From contig NZ_LOHE01000001.1 of NCBI RefSeq assembly GCF_001559865.1, positions 1 through 48,971 on the forward strand: DNA of 48,971 nt. The letters are read 5' to 3'. A program made the position numbers and the translations under genes. The notes beneath the pieces were generated by a model, which saw only the letters and a program-made list of their open reading frames with translations, did no database searches and had not been told where the DNA came from. This document shows, one piece after another, positions 1-8,089 of the stretch; the first letter of the stretch is position 1; each line of letters begins with the position of its first letter. The DNA is from Abyssisolibacter fermentans. GTDB taxonomy: Bacteria > Bacillota > Clostridia > Tissierellales > MCWD3.

Positions 1-960
1 TAGCTCAATGTTTATGTGTTGAAGCTTTACAAGACATTTTTCTTACTCGGAGATGCTATATTTTTCTGATTATATAAATATGAAAAAATATAGGCATCAA
101 TGTCGTGGTCAAAAAATGTCATGTAGCTTCTAAATAATATAATGGTTAGTTTTTCTTTAGGGTAAGCCTTTGTAAGTACGAAGTTATTACATAATGGTAA
201 TCCATAACCTAATGGAGAGGGCAAGTATCTGAGAATCTTTGCTTGGTTCAGACAACAGGCAGTTCTTATTTATAGTATAAAAGCAATGATAAAACTGCCT
301 GTTGAATTCACCTACAAAGAAACCTCAGATACTTACCTAGATAGTATATTGGTGGTAATAGTTATTGTAGTAGGAATTTGGGGTCATATTAGGGTTGGAG
401 CTTCGAAGGTTTTGCTTGAAAATTTTTGAATTAAAGAGATAAAACATCTACCTGATTTTATGAAGTTTGTATTTTCACAGGTTTAAAAAAGATTTCTTAG
501 TTATAACCAATAAGTAACTAGGATTACTCTAAGGTTTCTTCGGAGAGCGACTTTAAGAGCTTGTTTTCTCAACGCTTTTAAGTAGAGAACCAAAATCTAA
601 GATTTTGAGTGAATCACTTACTCATAGGAACGTAGTGAGTAGTGAGTTTCTTATTTATTTAGAAACAAGCTCTTTGCGGAGCCGTAGAAGATTCTTAGAG
701 AGATCCTACACCAATGAGAAAGGAAAAATAAATGAGTATTTTCATTGAAAAGCTTACGAAGCTTGACCCTAAAGAAAATACCCAAAAATAAATAGAAGCG
801 CGTAAGAGATTTTTCGTATACGCACCTTATAAATACCGAAAAAATATGCCCTTCTCCGAGTTAGAAAAATCTTTTACATCGCTGAATCAAAAAATAGCGA
901 GCTATATAACCTACAAAGCTTGCCTATATCAAATTTTTAAGGAATTACAGCAAATATCAC
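1..960. ncRNA. Structured non-coding repeat, copy A (class unknown)
   Basis: No credible gene is present. The stretch is full of nested inverted repeats. There is a hairpin with arms near 56-67 and 81-92. An ACATTTTT/AAAAATGT stem encloses it (35-42 and 112-120). A long imperfect hairpin runs AGTATCTGAG to CTCAGATACT (about 214-333) around CAACAGGCAGTT/AACTGCCTGTTG. A further stem pairs AAGAGCTTGTTT (about 555) with AAACAAGCTCTT (about 663) and extends outward through TCTAAG/CTTAGA. Much of it recurs at 7,478-8,055 with compensatory base changes. It could be a large structured RNA or a degenerate tandem non-autonomous element. The transcribed strand is not known. Confidence 0.5.
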
Positions 961-961
961 T

Positions 962-1471
962 CTACCACTCATCATAATGAATGATATCCTCATTAAATCT
1001 GATTGGTGTAGGTTTGTTTTCTGACGGATAACCTAGTGATATTATTGAAAGTGGAGTAATATGTTTTGGTAAGTTGAATATTTTTTTAATACCTTTAACA
1101 CGTTTGGTTTCAGGATATACACCTAACCAAACTGCACCAAGACCTTGAGTATGAGCTGCTAGTAGTATATTTTGAGTTGAAGCAGAGCAGTCTTGTACCC
1201 AGAAATCCTTGAACTTTTCTTTTTTCAAATTTCCACAAACTATAATTGCGGCATCAGCTTCTTTTAACATGCTTGAATAAGGGTGAACTTTTGTAATTTC
1301 AACCAAAAGCTCCTTATCTCTTACAACTATATATTCCCAAGGTTGCTCGTTACCTGCTGAAGGTGCATACATACCAGCTGTCAAAAGCTTTTTTATAAGT
1401 TCATCATTTATATGATCAGATGTGTATTTTCTTATACTTCTTCTTTCTAAAAAACATTTTATACCTTCCAT
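962..1471 (-). CDS. Nitroreductase family protein
   Basis: A 169-aa flavin-dependent nitroreductase-fold protein, expected to bind FMN and reduce nitro or quinone compounds with NAD(P)H in the cytosol. The N-terminus has the family signature ERRSIRKYT followed by APSAGNEQPWEY, which contacts the flavin phosphate. The middle contains GLGAVWLGVYPE, and the C-terminus has ISLGYPSENKP, the usual last strand of the fold. The length matches the compact bacterial branch (about 165-175 aa). The start is an ATG preceded by a strong AAGGAGG about 6 bases upstream. A sigma-A-like promoter lies at 1551-1579. The gene stands alone and divergent from the two-component operon to its right. The physiological substrate cannot be read from the sequence. 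Confidence 0.9.
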   Translation of the reverse strand: MEGIKCFLERRSIRKYTSDHINDELIKKLLTAGMYAPSAGNEQPWEYIVVRDKELLVEITKVHPYSSMLKEADAAIIVCGNLKKEKFKDFWVQDCSASTQNILLAAHTQGLGAVWLGVYPETKRVKGIKKIFNLPKHITPLSIISLGYPSENKPTPIRFNEDIIHYDEW

Positions 1472-1550
1472 TTTAAATCCTCCTTAGTAAGTCCAGTCTT
1501 AACATTTTAATAGTATTAAGACGCGTAGTATTTGTACTAATATGTAGATT

Positions 1551-1579
1551 ATTATATAATTTTAGCGAATTAATTACAA
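1551..1579 (-). promoter_or_regulatory. Sigma-A promoter of the nitroreductase gene
   Basis: On the minus strand, TTGTAA (1579-1574) and TATAAT (1556-1551) are separated by 17 bases. They lie about 80 bases upstream of the nitroreductase start and no other gene intervenes. Confidence 0.6.
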
Positions 1580-1656
1580 AAAATATTCATATCTTTTTAA
1601 AAAAAGTTCATATATATTTAATAAAAAGATGTTGTTTTTTAAATATTTGATTATTT

Positions 1657-1685
1657 TTGATATATAGCATTACAAAAGTTATAAT
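1657..1685 (+). promoter_or_regulatory. Sigma-A promoter of the first two-component operon
   Basis: TTGATA (1657-1662) and a perfect TATAAT (1680-1685) are separated by 17 bases, about 55 bases upstream of the response-regulator start. It is back-to-back with the nitroreductase promoter, so the intergenic region is divergent. Confidence 0.65.
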
Positions 1686-1748
1686 AGAAATTAGTTAAAG
1701 AGTCTAATTTGAAAATTATAAGTAATTAATATATAGGAGATGAAGTGT

Positions 1749-2435
1749 ATGAAGACACTTTTATTAGTTGAAGATGATAAAATGTTAAGTAGAGGAATTA
1801 AGTTTAATTTGCAGGAAGAAGGTTTTAATGTTATTTCTGCATATTGCTTAAAAGAAGCACAAGAGGAGCTAAACAAAGCTTCTATTGATTTGATAATATT
1901 AGATGTAAATTTACCAGATGGTAATGGCTTTGATTTTTGTGAAAAAATAAGGAATTACTATGATAATCCGATTATTTTTCTAACTGCATGTGATATGGAA
2001 TCTGATGTTGTTACAGGCTTTAAGCTTGGTGCAGATGACTATATAACTAAGCCATTCAGCCTCAGTATTTTAAGAGAACGAATATTAGCTATATTTAGAA
2101 GATATAGAGTTAATGAAAAAAAAGAGCAGGTAGTAGTAAATAAAGATTTGTCATTTGATTTTGAAAAGATGATTATTAATAATAAGGATAAAGTACTTAC
2201 GCTTACTCCAACAGAAAATAAACTTTTAAAAATAATGTTTGAGTCTAAGGGTCAGGTAATGACTAGACGTGTTTTGCTCGAAAAATTATGGGATAATGAT
2301 TCAAACTTTGTAGATGAACACGCACTGACAGTAAATATTAACAGGTTGAGAAATAAAATTGAAGAAAAACCTTCTAAGCCTAAATATATCAAAACTATTT
2401 ATGGAATGGGCTATATGTGGGTAGGTGAAGAATAA
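1749..2435 (+). CDS. OmpR/PhoB-family response regulator
   Basis: A 228-aa transcription factor: an N-terminal receiver domain (about residues 1-118) and a C-terminal winged-helix DNA-binding domain (about 130-227). Receiver residues are visible: the acidic pair in LLVEDD, phospho-acceptor D52 in LIILDVNLPD, T79 in IIFLTA and K101 in DYITKPF. The output domain has LTPTENKLLKIM, the recognition-helix region ALTVNINRLRNKIE and the terminal wing KTIYGMGYMW. An upstream in-frame ATG at 1740 abuts AGGAG with no spacer. The ATG at 1749, eight bases from AGGAGA, is the better start. The stop overlaps the kinase start by one base (TAATG), so the pair is translationally coupled. The adjacent ABC transporter suggests a Bce-like antimicrobial-peptide response system. 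Confidence 0.92.
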   Translation: MKTLLLVEDDKMLSRGIKFNLQEEGFNVISAYCLKEAQEELNKASIDLIILDVNLPDGNGFDFCEKIRNYYDNPIIFLTACDMESDVVTGFKLGADDYITKPFSLSILRERILAIFRRYRVNEKKEQVVVNKDLSFDFEKMIINNKDKVLTLTPTENKLLKIMFESKGQVMTRRVLLEKLWDNDSNFVDEHALTVNINRLRNKIEEKPSKPKYIKTIYGMGYMWVGEE

Positions 2436-3514
2436 TGAATAATATAAAGTCTATAGTAACAGAAAAAATATTTTTCCTTACGGGGCTCTTAGTTACAATA
2501 GTTTGTATGATTTTTTATATGAGTATTATAAAAACTATGGGAAATATAGAAGGAATGTATCCAAGGGCAGCCGTTCATTTGAATTCTCTATTGCATATCT
2601 GTATTATGTTTGTAGTAGCTATATTGATATTGGGAATTGGTTTTGTACTTATAGTTAGAAGAGAATTAGTAAAATTTACAGATGAATTAAATGTTATATT
2701 AAATAAAATGATTAAAAAAGATACTAATATTCATTTTAATGTTGTAAACGAGACTCTTATGTCTAAAATACAAAGTAAACTTAAACAGCTTATTGAAATG
2801 ATAAACAGTCAGCATAATCAATATGTAAAGGAAAAAGTCAGTATTAAATCATTGATATCTGATATATCACATCAGATTAAAACTCCACTAGCTAATTTGA
2901 GTATTTATAACAGTACATTGCTTGAGAGAGACCATTTAACTAAAGAACAGGAAAATGAATTCTTAAATAATATGCAGTCTCAAATAAAAAGAATAGATTG
3001 GCTGATAAAAGCTTTAATTAAAATGTCAAGATTAGAGACAGATATTATTACACTTAACAGCACTAGATGTCCTTTAGAGGATACTATTGCGGAGGCAGTA
3101 AGTAATATTTATGTCAAAGCAGAGAAAAAAGATATAGGTATAGCTGTTAAATGTAAAGATATTAATATTATAGAACATGATAAGAAATGGATAGCTGAAG
3201 CACTATTTAATATATTAGATAATGCAGTCAAATACACCCACAGAGGGGGACAAATATTAGTCAAAGTTGTTAATGGAGAAATGTTTACTAAGATTAATAT
3301 TGAAGATAATGGAATAGGTATAGAGAGTGACCAAATCAATAATATATTTAAAAGGTTTTACAGATCAACTGAAGTATCAGAAATAGAAGGAGTTGGACTA
3401 GGATTATATATAGTAAGAGAAATTATTAGAAAACAAGGCGGATACATTAAAGTTACATCACAAAAAGGGGTAGGTTCAACATTTTCTGTTTATCTACCAA
3501 ATGATACAATGTAA
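2435..3514 (+). CDS. Two-transmembrane sensor histidine kinase
   Basis: A 359-aa membrane histidine kinase partnered with the regulator whose stop codon it overlaps. Two hydrophobic helices (about residues 12-32 and 50-73) are separated by an external loop of only about 18 residues. That is too short for a sensory domain and is typical of intramembrane-sensing kinases that read the state of a neighbouring ABC transporter. The H-box SDISHQIKTPLANL places the phosphorylated histidine at residue 146. The ATPase domain shows the N-box ALFNILDNAVKYT, the G1 box IEDNGIGI (about 289-296) and the G2 box GVGLGLYIV. The FtsX-type transporter immediately downstream is the probable sensing partner. Assignment to the BceS-like class rests on architecture and context, not on a computed match. 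Confidence 0.92.
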   Translation: MNNIKSIVTEKIFFLTGLLVTIVCMIFYMSIIKTMGNIEGMYPRAAVHLNSLLHICIMFVVAILILGIGFVLIVRRELVKFTDELNVILNKMIKKDTNIHFNVVNETLMSKIQSKLKQLIEMINSQHNQYVKEKVSIKSLISDISHQIKTPLANLSIYNSTLLERDHLTKEQENEFLNNMQSQIKRIDWLIKALIKMSRLETDIITLNSTRCPLEDTIAEAVSNIYVKAEKKDIGIAVKCKDINIIEHDKKWIAEALFNILDNAVKYTHRGGQILVKVVNGEMFTKINIEDNGIGIESDQINNIFKRFYRSTEVSEIEGVGLGLYIVREIIRKQGGYIKVTSQKGVGSTFSVYLPNDTM

Positions 3515-3530
3515 AATAAATATACCTTAG

Positions 3531-3556
3531 GAATCTCACAAAATTGTGAGATTTTA
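3531..3556 (+). terminator. Hairpin after the kinase gene, possible attenuator
   Basis: AATCTCACAA and TTGTGAGATT form a 10-bp stem with a minimal loop, followed by a short T-rich run. It lies between the kinase gene and the ABC genes and could separate the two transcription units. One arm also holds one of the TGTGA repeats noted separately. Confidence 0.45.
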
Positions 3557-3609
3557 TTTTTAATCTGTGAGGTGTTTGTGACATTGGTAGTTTATTATTA
3601 AAGTATACT
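3545..3609 (+). promoter_or_regulatory. Candidate regulated promoter of the ABC transporter genes
   Basis: Three TGTGA(G/C) direct repeats start at 3545, 3566 and 3577, that is 21 and 11 bases apart (two turns and one turn of the helix). They are followed by a TATACT -10-like box at 3604-3609. OmpR-family regulators bind helically phased direct repeats next to a weak -35, so this is the most likely target of the adjacent regulator. The -35 itself is poor (GACATT, 3580-3585, 18-base spacer), as expected for an activated promoter. Confidence 0.4.
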
Positions 3610-3631
3610 AAGAAACGAGGAGATGGAAAGT

Positions 3632-4309
3632 ATGAAAGTATTAGAGACTGTTAATTTGAAAAAACATTATGGCAGTGAGCCAAATATAGTAAAGGCGTTA
3701 GACGGTGTTAACATAGAAATAAATAAAGGTGAATTTGTGGCGATTGTGGGTACATCAGGATCAGGAAAAAGTACGCTTTTACATATGCTTGGAGGACTTG
3801 ATTATCCTACATCAGGAGAAGTTATTGTTGATAATAATAAGATATTTGATATGAAAGAAGATAATTTGACTATATTCCGTCGAAGATATATTGGTTTTGT
3901 ATTTCAGAATTATAACCTTATACCAAATTTAAATGTATATGAAAATATAGTAATTCCTATAGAATTAGACGGCAACAAGGTAGATAAAGAATATTTAGAT
4001 TTAATAATTGATACATTAGGGCTATCAAACAAATTAAACAATCTTCCTAGTAATCTATCAGGGGGGCAACAGCAGAGAATAGCAATTGCAAGAGCACTTG
4101 CTACTAAACCTTCTATTGTACTTGCAGATGAACCTACAGGTAATTTGGATACCAAGACAGAGCAAGAAGTTATGGGACTATTAAAGATTACTAGTGAAAA
4201 GTTCAATCAAACAATAATTATTATTACCCACAATGAACAAATAGCACAACTTGCTGACAGGATTATAAGAATAGAAGATGGCAAAATTGTGACAGGTGGG
4301 AGGAAGTAG
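3632..4309 (+). CDS. ABC transporter ATP-binding protein (MacB/LolD/Bce type)
   Basis: A 225-aa cytoplasmic ATPase that powers the permease encoded two bases downstream. All ABC motifs are present: Walker A GTSGSGKST, Q-loop FVFQNYNLIPNL, signature LSGGQQQR, Walker B IVLADEPTGNLD and H-loop IIITHN. The spacing and the EPTGNLD motif are those of the family that pairs with FtsX/MacB-type permeases in lipoprotein release, peptide efflux and bacitracin-type resistance. An in-frame ATG at 3623 touches the GAGGAG ribosome-binding site. The ATG at 3632 has proper spacing and starts the conserved domain. Together with the upstream kinase and regulator it forms a typical antimicrobial-peptide detoxification and sensing module. 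The substrate is not readable. Confidence 0.93.
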   Translation: MKVLETVNLKKHYGSEPNIVKALDGVNIEINKGEFVAIVGTSGSGKSTLLHMLGGLDYPTSGEVIVDNNKIFDMKEDNLTIFRRRYIGFVFQNYNLIPNLNVYENIVIPIELDGNKVDKEYLDLIIDTLGLSNKLNNLPSNLSGGQQQRIAIARALATKPSIVLADEPTGNLDTKTEQEVMGLLKITSEKFNQTIIIITHNEQIAQLADRIIRIEDGKIVTGGRK

Positions 4310-4311
4310 AT

Positions 4312-6798
4312 ATGTTTTCTAATAATAATAAGAAAGTAATTAACAAGCTTGCAAAACGCAGCTTTAAGAAAAATAAAACCAGAAACATTTTTACACTCAT
4401 AGCAATAATACTTACTACAGTTTTAATAACAAGTGTGTTTACAATAGGTATGAGTATTGTAGATACAACTGAAAAAGCAACAATGAGACAAGTTGGAACA
4501 ATGGCTCATGGAGGATTTAAGCATATAAACAAACAACAGTATGATATGGTTAAAAATCATCCTCTAATAAAAGAACATGGATTAACTATGTATCTAACAG
4601 ACGCTGATAATAAGGAGTTTAGGAGTAAACCATTAGAAATACGTTATAGTGACAAAAATGCAGGGGATTGGGGATTTACAAAACCAATAGTAGGTGATTA
4701 CCCAAAAGCTGAAAATGAAATAGTAACAGCAACATGGATATTAGACAGATTAAAAGTTAAGCATGAAATAGGTGCTATAGTTACACTTTCTTATACTGTT
4801 TTAGATAAAAGCTATACAAAGGATTTTGTATTAAGCGGTTATTGGGAAGGAGACAAGAGTGTATCAGCAGCAGGAGAGGCATTGGTGTCTTTAGATTTTA
4901 TTAATCAATACACTGCTCTTGATGGATACGATAATAGTAACATAGATATATGTATAATGTTCAATAATAAAAATAATATTAAAGCAAATTTAGAGAGAAT
5001 TGTAACAGATACAGGCTTACAGATTGAGGATTTTCAATATGCTGTTAACTGGGCATATATGTCAACAGAAAGTAGTGATTTATCAACAGTATTACCATTT
5101 GTTATAATTACGCTGTTGATAATGTTCAGCGGGTATCTATTAATATATAATATATTCTATATATCAGTTGTAGGGGATATTAAATACTACGGATTGTTAA
5201 AAACTATTGGCAGTACAAGAAAACAACTTAAAAGAATTATACGCAAACAAGCCTTATATTTATCAATCATTGGAATTCCAATAGGACTTTGCATTGGATA
5301 CTTTTCAGGAATATTATTAGTTCCTATGATGCTTATGAGCTTCACGATTAATGAAAGCAGTATAGTGATTTCAAGTAATCCTTTGTTATTTGTAGGAGCA
5401 GGTATATTCTCAGCTGTTACAGTATTAATCAGCTGTAACAAACCAGCTAAACTAGCTTCTAAAGTTTCCCCTATAGAGGCTGTAAGATATACAGGGGTAA
5501 ATATAAAAAAGAAACAGAAAAATTCAAGAAATGGTGCTAAAATTCATAAAATGGCTTTATCAAATGTTTTAAGAAGTAAGAAAAAGTTAGCCGTTGTGTT
5601 GTCATCATTGTCTTTAAGTATAATATTATTTAGCTGTGTGTTTTCAATGATCTCTGGCTTTGATATTGATAAATATTTAGTACAGTTAATACGTGGAGAT
5701 ATTACAATTGCACATTATTCCTATTATAGCAGTATGAAATTTGATGACTCAGACTCATTAAGTGAAAATATATGTGACGAAATAGATAAAATTGATGGAG
5801 TAAAAAGAGTAGATAAGATATATTTAAGTCATACAAGGGATATATTGGATAATGCTAAATTAAAAATAATGCAAAAAGTTGCTGAGAACAAAAAAAGTGT
5901 AAAAGGTAATATGGAGATAGCAGTGAATACAGGTAGTATAGGAGTTCAACTTTATGGTTTAGATATAGGATGTTTAAATGCTTATGATGATAGTAAAGTA
6001 ATAGATGGTAAAATAGATTTAGAAAAATTTAAAACAGGTAACTATGTTTTGATAAATCATTATGCTGGGTGTGATTACTATAAAGTAGGAGATAAGTTAA
6101 CACTTCAACTTAAAGACGGTACCGAAAAAGAATTTGAGGTTATGGCATTAATAGATGTAATAAAAACACTTCATAATGGTAGATTTGTTCCTACTGGATA
6201 TAAGGCATTTACATCATCAAAAGTATTTAAAGATATTGTGAAAGACCCAGTGATAATGTCTGCTCAAGTATTTGCAGATGACGATAAAATGAATGATGTC
6301 AAAAATGGTATAGATAGCATTATTGCTAGTGAACCAGATCTTGAATATATATCAAAAGATGATTATATTAATGAATATAAAGGCTTTATATCAATGTTTT
6401 CAACTGTAGGGTATACTTTAAGCGGTGTTATAGCACTAATTGGTTTATTGAATTTTGTCAATACTATATTAACAGGTATTATATCAAGAAAAATGGAGTT
6501 TGCAATGCTTGAGAGTATAGGTATGACAAAAAAACAGCTAATTAAGATGATAACCTTTGAAGGCTTGTATTATGGATTATTTACTACAATTATTATATTA
6601 ACATTGGGACTTGCGATAACATATTATGCTGTAAATTCTATAGGAGGAATTGTAAATTTCTTTGAATATAACTTTAATGTAATACCAACCTTAGCATGTG
6701 GCATAATATTGATAATAGCTGGAATGATTACTCCACGCTTATGTTATAAAAGCATTAGTAAATTAACAATAATTGAGCGTTTGAGAGATGTAGAATAA
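4312..6798 (+). CDS. FtsX-like ABC transporter permease
   Basis: An 828-aa integral membrane permease made of two FtsX-type halves. A first transmembrane helix (about residues 24-46) precedes an extracytoplasmic domain of roughly 200 residues, then a three-helix bundle (about 257-385). The pattern repeats with a helix near 424-446, a second external domain of about 250 residues and a final three-helix bundle (about 690-815). The motif YGLLKTIGSTRKQLKRII after the first bundle start and AMLESIGMTKKQLIKMI in the second are the conserved FtsX coupling helices that contact the ATPase. The gene starts two bases after the ATPase stop, with its ribosome-binding site inside that gene. A strong terminator follows. 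The likely role is peptide or lipid extrusion and signalling to the two-helix kinase, inferred from context. Confidence 0.9.
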   Translation: MFSNNNKKVINKLAKRSFKKNKTRNIFTLIAIILTTVLITSVFTIGMSIVDTTEKATMRQVGTMAHGGFKHINKQQYDMVKNHPLIKEHGLTMYLTDADNKEFRSKPLEIRYSDKNAGDWGFTKPIVGDYPKAENEIVTATWILDRLKVKHEIGAIVTLSYTVLDKSYTKDFVLSGYWEGDKSVSAAGEALVSLDFINQYTALDGYDNSNIDICIMFNNKNNIKANLERIVTDTGLQIEDFQYAVNWAYMSTESSDLSTVLPFVIITLLIMFSGYLLIYNIFYISVVGDIKYYGLLKTIGSTRKQLKRIIRKQALYLSIIGIPIGLCIGYFSGILLVPMMLMSFTINESSIVISSNPLLFVGAGIFSAVTVLISCNKPAKLASKVSPIEAVRYTGVNIKKKQKNSRNGAKIHKMALSNVLRSKKKLAVVLSSLSLSIILFSCVFSMISGFDIDKYLVQLIRGDITIAHYSYYSSMKFDDSDSLSENICDEIDKIDGVKRVDKIYLSHTRDILDNAKLKIMQKVAENKKSVKGNMEIAVNTGSIGVQLYGLDIGCLNAYDDSKVIDGKIDLEKFKTGNYVLINHYAGCDYYKVGDKLTLQLKDGTEKEFEVMALIDVIKTLHNGRFVPTGYKAFTSSKVFKDIVKDPVIMSAQVFADDDKMNDVKNGIDSIIASEPDLEYISKDDYINEYKGFISMFSTVGYTLSGVIALIGLLNFVNTILTGIISRKMEFAMLESIGMTKKQLIKMITFEGLYYGLFTTIIILTLGLAITYYAVNSIGGIVNFFEYNFNVIPTLACGIILIIAGMITPRLCYKSISKLTIIERLRDVE

Positions 6799-6842
6799 AA
6801 AATAGCAATGGAGAGACTTAGTCTCTCCATTGCTATTTTTTA
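6797..6842. terminator. Bidirectional rho-independent terminator
   Basis: A 21-bp stem (6797-6817 with 6821-6841) with a 3-base TTA loop is flanked by A-run and T-run on either side. It serves the permease gene from the left and the convergent DUF2680 gene from the right. Confidence 0.9.
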
Positions 6843-6844
6843 TT

Positions 6845-7345
6845 CTACTTATTGGTATTTCTGTTAAAACCCATTCCATTACCATTCATTCTACCGGCAC
6901 CTTTTCCATTGCCTCTACCAATACCATTTCCTTTACCTTGACCTTGACCATTACCATTTAGACCTCTTCCAAAACCAACACCATACTCACATCCAATTCT
7001 GCTAGGAGTGCCATTTCCATCACAATTTGCTATTTGTTCTTCAAGTTTTTTAGTAATTTGATCTGCTTGTTCTTGAGTCAATGCACCGTCTTCAACTCTT
7101 TTTTCAATTATTGCTTTTTTGTTTTCAAGCATTTGATCTTTGAATTCATCAAGTTTATCTTCCTCAGCAGCAATTTGTCCAAATGTCTTATTTTCGTCTA
7201 TGTGTTGCTCATAGACTTCTTCAGATGTTTTACCTGTAAGATTTCCAACTATTTCAGCTGGTGTGCTGAAAGAAGTAGCGAGTACGGTAGTTGCACCTAT
7301 TACAAGTACAGCTATTATTAGGATTGGTGTTAAAAGTTTTTTCAT
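6845..7345 (-). CDS. Secreted DUF2680-type protein with Gly/Asn-rich tail
   Basis: A 166-aa exported protein. It has a signal peptide (KK then a hydrophobic run ending VLATS, about residues 1-24). The folded region (about 30-110) carries GKTSEEVYEQHI, KTFGQIAAEE and GALTQEQADQI, the hallmark of the clostridial DUF2680 family. A low-complexity tail of Gly, Asn, Met, Arg and Lys follows (about 125-166). An in-frame ATG at 7360 overlaps the GGAGG site. The ATG at 7345 has an 8-base spacer and begins the signal peptide. No enzymatic motif is seen. The next genes upstream on the same strand are a histidine kinase and regulator, and the kinase's external domain has a similar Gly/Met/Arg/Asn patch. 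A regulatory or ligand relationship is possible but unproven. Confidence 0.8.
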   Translation of the reverse strand: MKKLLTPILIIAVLVIGATTVLATSFSTPAEIVGNLTGKTSEEVYEQHIDENKTFGQIAAEEDKLDEFKDQMLENKKAIIEKRVEDGALTQEQADQITKKLEEQIANCDGNGTPSRIGCEYGVGFGRGLNGNGQGQGKGNGIGRGNGKGAGRMNGNGMGFNRNTNK

Positions 7346-7402
7346 ATTATCAACCTCCATAATTTAATTTATTGTTTGTAATGCTATTATAGAAAAGAAA
7401 TG

Positions 7403-7440
7403 TGAAGAACTTATGGAGATTAATTGAAGAAAATATGAAG
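7403..7440 (-). promoter_or_regulatory. Candidate response-regulator operator upstream of the DUF2680 gene
   Basis: TGAAG(A) occurs three times on the plus strand starting at 7403, 7425 and 7436, spaced 22 and 11 bases. This helical phasing is expected for an OmpR-type dimer array. On the minus strand a TATAAT -10 (7389-7384) lies just downstream, with no good -35. The second two-component system is the nearest candidate regulator. This is inference. Confidence 0.4.
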
Positions 7441-7477
7441 AAAAAATTGACTAAACCAATAGCTTGATAATATTATA

Positions 7478-8060
7478 ACCAATGTGTAACTAGGATGTTC
7501 CTTGCATCGCTGAAGTATAAATTAATGAGCCATGTGACTTACAAAGGATGGCAAGAAATAGTTTGAGGTCTTGTTAGGGTTGGAGCTTCGAAGATATTTA
7601 GCTTGAACTTTTTGAATGGAAGCATTACAAAACATCTACCTAACTCGGTGAAGCCTGTGTTTCTTGATTATATTAGAGAGGTTGAAACACAGGCTTCAAG
7701 GTCGTGTACGGCAGATGTTATATAGCTTCTGTTAGGTTAGTGGTTGCTTTTTCTTTCGGGTAAAGCGTTGTGAGTGTGACATTAATACAAATTGTAGGTT
7801 CATTAATTAGTGGAAAGGGCAAGTATCTGAGAATCTTTGCTTTGTTCAGACAACAGGCAGTTTTATTGATGGTGTAAAAGCGATGATAAAACTGCCTGTT
7901 GAATTCACCAGCAAAGAAACCTCAGATACTAGCCTAGTTAATTTAGTGGTTGGAACATTTATTTTAGCAGTTGTTTGTGGTTTTGAAATAAAATTAAAAC
8001 CAATAAGTAACTAGGATGTCTCTAATAAATCTTCGAAGAGCGACCTAAAGTGCCTTTTAT
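7478..8060. ncRNA. Structured non-coding repeat, copy B (class unknown)
   Basis: No gene lies between the kinase stop and the DUF2680 region. The stretch repeats the modules of 1-560. An outer TAACTAGG (7487-7494) pairs with CCTAGTTA (7933-7940). GAAGCCTGTGTTTC pairs with GAAACACAGGCTTC around 7660-7700. The hairpin AGTATCTGAG to CTCAGATACT (about 7823-7930) encloses CAACAGGCAGTT/AACTGCCTGTTG. A partial second unit starts at about 8000 (AACCAATAAGTAACTAGGAT), as also happens at about 506 in copy A. The hairpin sequences differ from copy A while pairing is kept, which argues for selection on structure. Function unknown. Confidence 0.5.
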
Positions 8061-8089
8061 AGAACATGATTTGAGTAGAAAATTTTAAT

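Noticed and set aside
27-224. 65-codon minus-strand open frame at the left edge
   Set aside because: It overlaps the structured repeat. The equivalent strand of the second copy has stops, and there is no ribosome-binding site.
660-705. Group II intron domain V (GCGGAGCCGTAG)
   Set aside because: Only a short resemblance. The required bulged hairpin, a maturase and the 3' AY end are missing.
1740-1742. ATG at 1740 as the regulator start
   Set aside because: It directly abuts AGGAG. The ATG at 1749 has the correct spacing and matches the family's N-terminus.
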